Part shown: positions 1 through 7,191 of the stretch, piece by piece
How positions within the stretch are numbered: position 1 is the stretch's first letter
Layout of the letters: the number at the start of each line of letters is the position of its first letter
Assembly (NCBI GenBank): GCA_017409845.1
Contig: JAFQRY010000011.1
Location: 124,001-188,000 of the forward strand
Length of the DNA: 64,000 nucleotides
Reading direction: 5' to 3'
DNA from: Clostridia bacterium
GTDB lineage: Bacteria > Bacillota > Clostridia > Oscillospirales > Acutalibacteraceae
Made by a program: the position numbers and the translations under genes
The notes under the pieces: generated by a model
Told to the model about the DNA's origin: nothing
Databases searched by the model: none
The model's input: the letters and a program-made list of their open reading frames with translations, nothing else

Positions 1-1160
1 TCGGCAGCAATCCTCCTGCAGTCCGTGAAAAGGTTATTGAACTTCTCAATACCTGCGGTCCTTCAACCGGCCTTTTCCACGAATATGAATACAAGCTCGG
101 CAAAAAGATTGCAGAGCTCATCCCCTCGGTTGACATGTTCCGTATGCTCGGTTCAGGTACAGAGGCTTGTATGACAGCTATCCGTGTTGCACGTCTTGCA
201 ACAGGCAAGAAAAAGATTCTTAAAATGGGCGGTGCTTACCACGGCTGGTCAGATCAGCTCGGCTACAGCATCCGTGTTCCCGGCTCAAAGTTCACTCAGG
301 CTCCCGGTGTTCCTCTGTTCTGCTTCAGAGATACAGATGAATTCTTCCCCGGCGACCTCAATGACCTTGAAAGAAAGCTCAAGGCAAACAGACTCAAGGG
401 CGGCACAGCTGCCGTTATGCTTGAGCCCGTTGGTCCCGAAAGCGGCACAAGACCCGTTGACAAGAATTTCTGCAAGGGCGTTGAAGCTCTTTGCCGCAAA
501 TACGGTGCACTCCTTATCTTTGACGAAGTTGTTACCGCATTCCGCGTAAGCATGAGCGGTGCTCAGGGCTATTTCGGTGTTTCACCCGACCTCACCGTAT
601 TCGGTAAGGTTATGGCAGGCGGATATCCCGGTGCAGGCGGTCTCGGCGGCAAGAAGGAATATATGAAGCATCTCGGCTCAGGTCTTGACGGCGACGGCAA
701 GAAGATCAAGAAGGCATTCTGCGGCGGTACAATGACCGCTAACCCCCTCAGCTGTATTGCAGGTTACACTATGCTCGAGGAAATGGAAAAGGCAGATGCA
801 TGCTACAAGGCAGCTCAGATGGGCGACAGACTCACAGCAGGCCTTCAGGAAATCATCAAGAAGAGAAACCTTCCCTTCGTAGCATTCAATCAGGGTTCAA
901 TCTGCCATCTTGAAACAGTCGGCACAATGAACTATGCTATCAATTGGTGCAAGCCCTGGCAGATTCCCGGCGTTCTCAACGCAACATCAGTGCGTAAAAA
1001 GGAAATGACTCACATGGGTGCCGCTTATATGGCAGAGGGTCTCGTAACTCTTGCAGGCAGCCGTCTCTACACCAGCGCTGCATACACAGAAGAAATGATT
1101 GACGATGCAGTTGCAAGATTTGACAAGGTATTTGAAAATATCGTTTGCCTTGATAAATAA
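1..1160 (+). CDS. Class III (GSA-type) aminotransferase, 5' end outside window
   Basis: PLP-dependent aminotransferase related to glutamate-1-semialdehyde aminomutase. The reading frame is open from base 3, so the start lies upstream of the window; about 386 codons are visible. Seen: the phosphate-binding GSGTEA segment, AYHGWSD, the LIFDEVVTAFR stretch with the Asp that contacts the pyridine nitrogen, and the Schiff-base lysine in FGKVMAGGYPGAG, followed by GGTMTANPLS. These are family hallmarks of class III aminotransferases. The exact substrate cannot be read. A class II aldolase follows on the same strand after a terminator and a repeat, so co-function is possible but not shown; a heme-pathway role is unsupported because no hem genes are near. 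Confidence 0.9.
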   Translation, partial: GSNPPAVREKVIELLNTCGPSTGLFHEYEYKLGKKIAELIPSVDMFRMLGSGTEACMTAIRVARLATGKKKILKMGGAYHGWSDQLGYSIRVPGSKFTQAPGVPLFCFRDTDEFFPGDLNDLERKLKANRLKGGTAAVMLEPVGPESGTRPVDKNFCKGVEALCRKYGALLIFDEVVTAFRVSMSGAQGYFGVSPDLTVFGKVMAGGYPGAGGLGGKKEYMKHLGSGLDGDGKKIKKAFCGGTMTANPLSCIAGYTMLEEMEKADACYKAAQMGDRLTAGLQEIIKKRNLPFVAFNQGSICHLETVGTMNYAINWCKPWQIPGVLNATSVRKKEMTHMGAAYMAEGLVTLAGSRLYTSAAYTEEMIDDAVARFDKVFENIVCLDK

Positions 1161-1176
1161 ATTATAAACAACCAAC

Positions 1177-1199
1177 GGCGGGATACCCGATATCCCGCC
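1177..1199 (+). terminator. Rho-independent terminator of the aminotransferase
   Basis: GGCGGGATA pairs with TATCCCGCC around a 5-base loop, 17 bases after the stop codon, and is followed by TTATTTTA. A related GCGGGATACCC motif recurs near 56,395, so the hairpin may also belong to a repeat family. Confidence 0.75.
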
Positions 1200-1206
1200 T
1201 TATTTT

Positions 1207-1363
1207 AAGTGAACAGTTAAAAGTTAACAGTGAAGAGTCGAGGATAGGCTTCGCCTATAATCATTATAATTGCTCCGCAAGAACTGTTTAAGTGAACAAG
1301 TTAATAATTATAATCGGGTGCGGGCAGCGCCCACCCAAAACTTTTCACTCTTCACTTTTCACT
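1207..1363. repeat. Repeat family A, copy 1 (MITE-like)
   Basis: The left end AAGTGAACAGTTAAAAGTTA and the right end, TTTTCACTCTTCACTTTTCACT, are imperfect inverted copies. Inside are small hairpins (ATAGGC-TTC-GCCTAT; GGGC-AGC-GCCC). A second left-like end (AGTGAACAAGTTAATAATT) near 1290 suggests a nested or rearranged copy. The right end abuts the ribosome binding site of the aldolase. Other copies are at 4636-5123, 13747-13798 and 26219-26340. Confidence 0.7.
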
Positions 1364-1381
1364 AATGAAAGGAAAAACACC

Positions 1382-2584
1382 ATGGATGTTTTAACCGCAA
1401 AAAAGCTTGTTATTGAAGCAGGCGAAAGACTTGTTGAAAAAGGACTTATTGCAAGAACATGGGGCAACGTAAGCTGCCGTGTTGACGATAAAACCTTTGT
1501 TATAACTCCCAGCGGCAAGCCCTATATCGGTCTTGAACCCGATGATATCGTTGAGGTTGCAATCAATACTCTCGAATGGGGCGGCAACGTTAAGCCTTCA
1601 TCCGAAAAGGGTATTCATGCCGAGGTTTACAAGCAGTTCTCCGATGCAAACTTTGTTATTCATACTCATCAGAAGGTTGCTTCTGCAATAAGTGCACTTT
1701 CAAACGGTATTGAAAAAGTAACGGGTGAAGCAGCAAGCCTTATCGGCAGCGTTATTCACATGGGCGGTTACGGTCTTCCCGGCACAAAGAAGCTTAAAAA
1801 GGGTGTTACAAACGCTCTTAAGCTTGGTCCCTCAAAGGCTGTTATCATGGCTCACCACGGTGCACTTTGCTTCGGAAAAGACAGCGAAGAAGCGTTTGAG
1901 GTTGCAAGCTCACTTGAAAATGTCTGTGCAGATTATATTCTCACAAACGCCAAGGAAAAGCTTGGCATAAAATCAGACAATCTTGACGATTTCTGTTCGG
2001 AAATCGCCGATAAGTTTGCAAAATCTAAAAAAACTGTTGAAATTGATAAGTCAATGATGTATAATAGTACATGCAACAGAGACAGCGGCGAAATCGTTTT
2101 CACCAACAATGAGGGTGAAGAAGCTCTTAAGATGGAGCTTAACGGTCCTTCATCGGCTATAGGCGATCTTGCCAAGGTTGCAAACGCACACAAAGATATT
2201 TACATGGCATGTCCCAAATTCAACAATATAATTCATAATGCATCAAGCGAGGTTGTTGCCGTTTCCAGACTCGGCAAAACAATGAAGCCCCTGCTTGACG
2301 ACTTTGCTCAGATCTGCGGTCCTACCGTTAAATGTGCAAAAGCTCCCGAATATGCCGCAAAGAAAATCAAAGGCAAAAATGCCGTGCTCATCAAGGATAT
2401 GGGTGCTCTTTGCTGCGGTGCAAACGAAGGCGATGCACAGGCTGTTGACATGATTATGAGCAAAAGCGGCCTTACCTTGCTCACCTCAAAGGTGTTCGGC
2501 AAGTCAAAGGCAATCAACCCTGCCGAAGCATGGCTTATGAGAATTGTTTATACTCTCAAATATTCCAAGCAGGCAGAGAAATAA
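1382..2584 (+). CDS. Class II aldolase family protein with two tandem domains
   Basis: Class II (fuculose-phosphate-type) aldolase, 400 aa, presumably cytosolic. I chose ATG 1382 because AAAGGAAAAAC precedes it and the upstream in-frame extension is repeat DNA. Domain 1 (about 1-200) has the zinc-ligand pairs HTH at 94-96 and HH at 158-159, plus ITPSGKPY for phosphate. Residues about 238-395 look like a second copy: NIIHNAS at 283 aligns with VIHTHQK, and IKDMGALCCG with MAHHGALCFG, so most metal ligands are lost. Single-domain family members are about 215 aa. With fucI, a kinase and fucU at 33-38 kb, an L-fuculose-1-phosphate or related aldolase role is plausible, but this is inference. Confidence 0.85.
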   Translation: MDVLTAKKLVIEAGERLVEKGLIARTWGNVSCRVDDKTFVITPSGKPYIGLEPDDIVEVAINTLEWGGNVKPSSEKGIHAEVYKQFSDANFVIHTHQKVASAISALSNGIEKVTGEAASLIGSVIHMGGYGLPGTKKLKKGVTNALKLGPSKAVIMAHHGALCFGKDSEEAFEVASSLENVCADYILTNAKEKLGIKSDNLDDFCSEIADKFAKSKKTVEIDKSMMYNSTCNRDSGEIVFTNNEGEEALKMELNGPSSAIGDLAKVANAHKDIYMACPKFNNIIHNASSEVVAVSRLGKTMKPLLDDFAQICGPTVKCAKAPEYAAKKIKGKNAVLIKDMGALCCGANEGDAQAVDMIMSKSGLTLLTSKVFGKSKAINPAEAWLMRIVYTLKYSKQAEK

Positions 2585-2635
2585 TTAACTTGATTACTAC
2601 CATCTTTTGTCCCCCCCGTTTTATACGAGAAAAAT

Positions 2636-2658
2636 CCGAGGCTTCAGGCCTCGGCTTT
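2636..2658 (+). terminator. Terminator after the aldolase
   Basis: CCGAGGC, loop TTCAG, GCCTCGG, then CTTTTTCTTT. A-rich sequence precedes the stem, so it could also act on the opposite strand. Confidence 0.85.
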
Positions 2659-2680
2659 TTCTTTATACGGATATATGCAT

Positions 2681-2712
2681 AAAAAACCTCCGCACCGTTG
2701 CCGATGCGGAGG
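2681..2712 (-). terminator. Terminator of the lipoprotein gene
   Basis: CCTCCGCA at 2687 pairs with TGCGGAGG at 2705. Read on the minus strand the hairpin is followed by TTTTTT, 18 bases past the stop codon of the 2730-3632 gene. Confidence 0.85.
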
Positions 2713-2729
2713 TAAATTATTATTTCAGA

Positions 2730-3632
2730 TTAATATTTGATGTTTGTGTATTCGCCCTTTGTGATAGCAGCGCCGTCACCGTCAACGTTACCAACAAGGA
2801 TCTTAACCTGAAGAGTTGCTGCGAAGTTGTACTGATAAGTCATCTTAACAATCTTGCCGCCTTCAACGGTAACTGAAACCTTGATGTTTGTATAGTCAAC
2901 ATTTGTGCTGTTAAGAGTAATAAGGCCTTTTGCTGTATCTTTGATGCTTTCGTCAACTTCTTCATGAGTAATGAAGTCGTTTGTGAATCTGTGAAGAGGA
3001 GTTGCACCTGTCTTTTTGGGGTTAGCAGCGTTAGCAAGAGTGAAGCTGTAAACGCCGTCTGCATAGCTGAAGTTCTGGAGATCAGCTTCCTTGAGTGAAG
3101 TTGCCTTGAGCTGATAATCTTCATCGGGCTTATCTTTGGGGAATGCACCCTTCTTTGTGCCGATTCCGAGGAAACCGCCTACAACTGTGCTGATGTTTGA
3201 GTTTTTATCAACCATAGCAATAACTTTGTTGAGAGCTTCTGTTGAGTCACCAACATCAATTTCGTCTGTGTATGAGCAGGTTCTGTTGAAGTTGTATGAA
3301 CCCTTTGCTGCCTTAGCTGTTTCAGCGTTAAGGAAAGCAACGAATTCAGCCTGAGTCATTTCTTTGTCTGCAACTGCTGTTGTTTCTGCTGCTGAAGCGT
3401 CAACTGCTGAGGGATCAGCTGCTGAAGGATCAGCGGGAGCATCTGTAGCTGCTTCTGAAGCGTCAACGGGAGCGTCTGTAGCTGCTTCGGTAGCTTCATC
3501 TGTGGGGGCATCTGTTACAACTTCTTCTTCTGTAACGGGAGCGGTTGTGGTTGCTTCGTCATCGTTTCCGCCGCAGGCTGCAAATGCAAAGAGCATTGAT
3601 GCTGCGAGGAGAACTGCGAGAATTTTTTTCAT
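2730..3632 (-). CDS. Lipoprotein with a Thr/Ala/Asp-rich linker, unknown function
   Basis: 300 aa. The N-terminus is a lipoprotein signal, with hydrophobic LAVLLAASMLFAFAAC and the lipobox FAAC, so it is expected to be lipid-anchored on the outer face of the membrane. Residues about 22-90 are a low-complexity acidic Ala/Thr/Asp/Glu linker with repeated TDAP and DPSA units. The C-terminal 200 residues form a globular domain that I do not recognise, ending in a beta-rich part. The start is supported by CAGGAGGAAGA 6 bases before ATG. It stands alone between two convergent/divergent neighbours. The linker resembles wall-spanning tethers, but no binding or catalytic motif is visible. Confidence 0.85.
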   Translation of the reverse strand: MKKILAVLLAASMLFAFAACGGNDDEATTTAPVTEEEVVTDAPTDEATEAATDAPVDASEAATDAPADPSAADPSAVDASAAETTAVADKEMTQAEFVAFLNAETAKAAKGSYNFNRTCSYTDEIDVGDSTEALNKVIAMVDKNSNISTVVGGFLGIGTKKGAFPKDKPDEDYQLKATSLKEADLQNFSYADGVYSFTLANAANPKKTGATPLHRFTNDFITHEEVDESIKDTAKGLITLNSTNVDYTNIKVSVTVEGGKIVKMTYQYNFAATLQVKILVGNVDGDGAAITKGEYTNIKY

Positions 3633-3810
3633 GATTCTTCCTCCTGAAAAATAATAAAAATTTTTGTGCAGTTCTTATGATGATTCTGCACACTTGTAAT
3701 ATAAAAATACTCCATAATCACAAATTTGTCAAGTATATAGCCTAAAATAGCATGCCAAAAAATCAGACAAAAATTTATTAATGTTTACAATATATTAATA
3801 TATATAATAG

Positions 3811-3839
3811 GTGACAATTAAAAAAAAGTATGATATAAT
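3811..3839 (+). promoter_or_regulatory. Candidate promoter of the exonuclease gene
   Basis: GTGACA (3811), 17-base spacer, TATAAT (3834), 31 bases upstream of the ATG at 3870, inside a very AT-rich stretch. The rest of 3633-3810 is AT-rich spacer with the lipoprotein gene's upstream region; nothing else was recognised there. Confidence 0.55.
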
Positions 3840-3869
3840 ACTATAAACTATAATGGAGGATTATACGGT

Positions 3870-4634
3870 ATGGCGGTTAAAAGATTTGTTTCATGGAATG
3901 TTAACGGAATAAGAGCATGTCTTAACAAGGATTTCTATGAAAGCTTTGCTTCTCTCGATGCCGATATCTTCTGTCTGCAGGAAACCAAGATGCAGGAGGG
4001 TCAGGCTGAGCTTGCCCTTGACGGATATCATCAGTTCTGGAATTATGCCGAGAAAAAGGGATATTCGGGCACCGCTGTTTTCACCCGTGAAGAGCCTCTT
4101 TCCGTTTCATACGGTCTTGGAATTCCCGAGCATGATACCGAAGGAAGGGTTATCACGCTTGAATTCGATAAGTTTTATTTTATAACCGTTTATGTACCGA
4201 ATGCACGCGACGGACTTGTGCGTCTTGACTACCGCATGGAGTGGGAGGATGCCTTCAGAAAATATATATGCGAGCTTGATAAGAAAAAGCCCGTTGTTTT
4301 CTGCGGTGACCTTAATGTTGCCCACAAGGAAATCGACCTCAAAAACCCAAAAACAAACCGCAGGAATCCCGGCTTTACCGATGAGGAAAGAGGAAAATTC
4401 ACCGAAATGCTCGAAAGCGGATTTGTTGATTCGTTCAGATATTTTTATCCCGATCTTGAAGGTGTTTACAGCTGGTGGTCTTACCGATTTTCGGCAAGGG
4501 CAAAGAATGCGGGCTGGAGAATTGACTATTTTATTGTGTCCGAAAAGCTTAAAAACAACATGAAGGATGCAAAAATCCACAATGAAATTTTTGGCTCAGA
4601 CCATTGCCCGGTTGAGCTTGAGATAGAAATATAA
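3870..4634 (+). CDS. xth: Exodeoxyribonuclease III / AP endonuclease
   Basis: 254 aa, the usual size of the ExoIII/APE1 (EEP) family. It cleaves the backbone at abasic sites in base-excision repair and has 3'-exonuclease activity. Seen in order: SWNVNGIRA (catalytic Asn), CLQETKMQ (metal-binding Glu), the YVPNA region with Tyr, CGDLNVAH (Asp/Asn of the active site), a WWSYR loop, RIDYF, and SDHCPVELEI with the final catalytic Asp-His. All expected active-site residues are present. AATGGAGGATTATACGGT precedes the ATG. The stop codon directly abuts the left end of repeat element A2. Confidence 0.97.
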   Translation: MAVKRFVSWNVNGIRACLNKDFYESFASLDADIFCLQETKMQEGQAELALDGYHQFWNYAEKKGYSGTAVFTREEPLSVSYGLGIPEHDTEGRVITLEFDKFYFITVYVPNARDGLVRLDYRMEWEDAFRKYICELDKKKPVVFCGDLNVAHKEIDLKNPKTNRRNPGFTDEERGKFTEMLESGFVDSFRYFYPDLEGVYSWWSYRFSARAKNAGWRIDYFIVSEKLKNNMKDAKIHNEIFGSDHCPVELEIEI

Positions 4635-4635
4635 G

Positions 4636-5123
4636 TTAAAAGTGAAGGGTGAAAAGTGAAGAGTTAAGGACGGGTTTCACCCGTACCCGAAAACATGTAT
4701 TTGAGGTCATATTTATGATTAATCAAAGTCCATTAATTAACCAATCAATAGAGTTTTCAATCAGTATTGTAAACTATTATAAATGGCTTGCTTTTGAAAA
4801 GAAGGAATTTGTTATGTCAAAACAAATTCTGAAAAGCGGAACAAGCATAGGAGCAAATATACACGAAGCGAACTTTGCCGCAAGTAAAGCAGACTTTATT
4901 TCTAAAATGCAAATAGCTCTTAAAGAAGCGGCTGAAACTGCTTATTGTATTGGAAAAAACAGCTTATCTGCCGGAAGAATTTTATTTTTTGAAGAATGAT
5001 TGTGAAAGTTTAAAGATAATGCTGATAGCAACTCTTAATACAAGTAAAAAATGATGATATCAGCAAATTTTTTAAAAGCGTCGCAGACCCTTAACTTTTC
5101 ACTTTTCACCTTTAACTTTTCAC
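4636..5123. mobile_element. Repeat family A, copy 2: 488-bp element with ~35-bp terminal inverted repeats carrying a four-helix-bundle gene
   Basis: The left terminus (from GTTAAAAGTGAAGGGTGAAA) and the right terminus (ending CACCTTTAACTTTTCACC) are inverted copies over about 35 bases with few mismatches. Just inside the left end is the hairpin ACGGGT-TTC-ACCCGT followed by ACCCGA, a module shared with copies at 13,747 and 26,219. Unlike the shorter copies it contains a gene (4714-5054). No clear target-site duplication was found, and no transposase is encoded. Confidence 0.6.
4714..5054 (+). pseudogene. Four-helix-bundle (S23/IVP-type) protein, frameshifted
   Basis: The first part (from MINQSPLINQSIEF) has the family signature MSKQILKSGTSIGANIHEA, followed by KADFISKMQIALKEAAETAY. 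This frame then goes off-family and stops at 5001. From about 4946 a different frame reads EKTAYLPEEFYFLKNDCES and continues to NTSKK before TGA at 5052, which is the expected C-terminal half. A single indel near 4945-4951 would restore one protein of about 113 aa. The family occurs in 23S rRNA intervening sequences and as the Avd accessory protein of diversity-generating retroelements; no reverse transcriptase is here. An assembly error is the alternative to a true pseudogene. Confidence 0.75.
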
Positions 5124-5142
5124 CAAAAAGAGGAGAATAGAA

Positions 5143-6432
5143 ATGAACACAAAAACATTAAAAATATTAACCGCCGTGCTTGCGGTTCTGATGATAGTAT
5201 CGGGAGTTGTTTTCTTTATATCGTCAAAGGGCGGCGATACTCAGATTATAAACAAAGATCCTGAGCCCGTTGCTTATTCCTATGAGCAGAGTGAATATTC
5301 TCTCAGCACCGCTCTTTCGGTCAAGGGTGCAAACGGAGAAATATATCTTCCCACCGATTTTGCAGGTGTTTATTATTCTGCAAGCCTTAACGGTGAGGTT
5401 AAATTCTTTGAATACGCAAACGGTGCAATGAATCCCTCCGCTCTTGAGGTCAAAACCGTAAAGGCAAATCTCAAGGCAACCTATGAAACAATCCCCGTTA
5501 CCGTCAGCTATATCGAAAAAGACGGAAAGGCATGCGGCTACGGCGTTTTCACATCGGATATGAGCAAGGATGTTGATGTTTATTCCTATGCTTTTGTGAA
5601 GCTCACCGCAAAGCCTGCGGGCTACGGCGAAGGTTATCTCTTGCTTGCCGATTTTGATAAAAATAATTTCTATAAGGCGGAAAAGCTTTATTCCGAAATC
5701 TATAACTTCAACCTTGCAAAGGGTACAGCTTCAACATATGTTTCAAATCATACCAGGATGATTGATAAAAACGGTTCGTTCCGTCAGGACTGGACACTTC
5801 TCACCGATGATTTGGTTAAAAATCTCGGCGACTCGAAATATTTTCTTTCATCGAGATATTATAATGAAAGCGACAAGGGCAGAAGATCCGATGTTATGGA
5901 GCTTTCAAATGCCTACAGACCCAAAATCGTTGTCAGGGATATCCTCGGCGTGTGGTTTGTGAGCGATAACAACGGAATGCACTACCTCAAAAAGAACGAA
6001 AACGGCTTTGCCAACATGAATCTTGTCAACGGCGAGGAGCGTGTTCTCACTCAGTTTGAGGGCGATTACTACAACGACTACATGCAGTGCGGAAAATATC
6101 TCATCAATAAAAACAGTCTGGTTATGACCGACCTTATGACGGGCACAACACAGACCTTCAAGGATATCAATATTTCTTCTGCGGATGTATTTTCAGTAAG
6201 CCCCGACGGCACAAAGGCAGTTTTTGCATCATACGGCGAGGTTAACGCAAACGGTGCGAAGGTGCAGAGCATTATTTACTGCACGGCTGACGGCACAAAG
6301 GCAGTTTTTGCAGAGCCCCTTCTTTTTGATGAAGCTGCAGGTTTTGTATGGCCCGATAATTCATGCGTTATGAGTGTGCGTGCACTTGACGGCACGGGTG
6401 CAAAGGTCGGAAGCGTGGTTTATACTTTTTAA
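5143..6432 (+). CDS. Membrane-anchored exported protein, unknown function
   Basis: 429 aa. An N-terminal uncleaved-signal-like segment (about residues 7-28, LKILTAVLAVLMIVSGVVFF) is followed by a beta-rich extracytoplasmic part. The last third contains motifs such as DVFSVSPDGTKAVFASYG and a second DGTKAVFAEPLLFDE, which look like blades of a beta-propeller (TolB/WD-like); this is a pattern-based inference. AAAGAGGAGAATAGAA precedes the ATG. It directly follows element A2 and is followed by a hairpin repeat, so it is probably monocistronic. I cannot name a function. Confidence 0.8.
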   Translation: MNTKTLKILTAVLAVLMIVSGVVFFISSKGGDTQIINKDPEPVAYSYEQSEYSLSTALSVKGANGEIYLPTDFAGVYYSASLNGEVKFFEYANGAMNPSALEVKTVKANLKATYETIPVTVSYIEKDGKACGYGVFTSDMSKDVDVYSYAFVKLTAKPAGYGEGYLLLADFDKNNFYKAEKLYSEIYNFNLAKGTASTYVSNHTRMIDKNGSFRQDWTLLTDDLVKNLGDSKYFLSSRYYNESDKGRRSDVMELSNAYRPKIVVRDILGVWFVSDNNGMHYLKKNENGFANMNLVNGEERVLTQFEGDYYNDYMQCGKYLINKNSLVMTDLMTGTTQTFKDINISSADVFSVSPDGTKAVFASYGEVNANGAKVQSIIYCTADGTKAVFAEPLLFDEAAGFVWPDNSCVMSVRALDGTGAKVGSVVYTF

Positions 6433-6479
6433 ATAAAATATTTTGGGTCGTTCCGATTTTGTTTATTAGTTTATCGTAG

Positions 6480-6503
6480 CGGACAGACCTCCGTGTCTGT
6501 CCG
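6480..6503. repeat. Hairpin repeat with conserved CCTCYGTG loop
   Basis: GGACAGA-CCTCCGTG-TCTGTCC. The loop resembles that of the GGGACGGC-CTCTGT-GCCGTCCC repeats at 14,034 and 56,337, but the arms differ and still pair. It may double as terminator of the upstream gene. Confidence 0.55.
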
Positions 6504-6519
6504 CAACAAAACAGAAAAC

Positions 6520-6546
6520 AAAAAACGGCGGGAGCAAGCCCCCGCC
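6520..6546 (-). terminator. Terminator of the dCMP deaminase gene
   Basis: GGCGGG (6527) pairs with CCCGCC (6541); on the minus strand the stem is followed by GTTTTTTG. Confidence 0.8.
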
Positions 6547-6561
6547 ATATAAAAATACGCA

Positions 6562-7059
6562 TTAAATATTTTCTTCTCTGAAATCAACTGTCAGCTCGTC
6601 CTTTGCGGGCTTGAGCTGGGTATATTTAACTCCTGCGGAGTCAAACATTCTTTTTGAGGCTCTTGTGCCCGGAGTTTCGGCATATTTATCCGAAAGATAA
6701 TAAACTTCTTTTATTCCGCACTGAATGATTGCTTTTGCACATTCGTTGCAGGGGAAAAGAGCAACATAAATTTTGCAGCCTTCAAGGCTTGCTCCGCCGT
6801 TGTTGAGGATTGCATTGAGCTCGGCGTGGCAAACGTAGGGATATTTCGTGTTGTATTCATCGCCGCTTCTTTCCCAGGGAAAATCATCATCGTTGCAGCC
6901 TCGGGGGAAGCCGTTATAGCCGACGGACATAATTTTATTATGGTTGTTGACGATGCAGGCACCGACCTGAGTGTTGGGGTCTTTGCTGCGATAAGAGGAA
7001 AGCAGGGCTATTCCCATGAAATATTCGTCCCATGAAATATAATCTTCTCTTTTAGGCAT
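6562..7059 (-). CDS. dCMP deaminase (ComEB-like)
   Basis: 165 aa. Zinc-dependent deoxycytidylate deaminase, converting dCMP to dUMP for dTMP synthesis. Zinc-site motifs are clear: CHAELNAI (His ligand plus the proton-shuttle Glu) and LFPCNECAKAI (two Cys ligands); SVGYNGFPRGC is the typical substrate loop. I chose ATG 7059 because CAAGGAGAATTTGC precedes it; an upstream in-frame ATG (7128) lacks a binding site and adds residues absent from the family. Bacillota comEB belongs to the same family, but no competence genes are adjacent, so the metabolic role is favoured. Confidence 0.93.
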   Translation of the reverse strand: MPKREDYISWDEYFMGIALLSSYRSKDPNTQVGACIVNNHNKIMSVGYNGFPRGCNDDDFPWERSGDEYNTKYPYVCHAELNAILNNGGASLEGCKIYVALFPCNECAKAIIQCGIKEVYYLSDKYAETPGTRASKRMFDSAGVKYTQLKPAKDELTVDFREENI

Positions 7060-7191
7060 GGCAAATTCTCCTTGAAATGATTTATATGGTTTTTCCGCAA
7101 GGGGAAGGTTCCTGAAAAATTCTACCATAAAAAAATAAAATTTACAATAGAAAATAATAATTCCGCATTCCGGATTAAACAGAGGTGTATT

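Noticed and set aside
2607-2876. Plus-strand 89-codon frame between the aldolase and the lipoprotein gene
   Set aside because: It crosses two terminators and overlaps the lipoprotein 3' end in antisense.
3364-3654. Ala/Ser/Val-rich plus-strand frame of 96 codons
   Set aside because: It is the reverse complement of the low-complexity linker of the lipoprotein gene.
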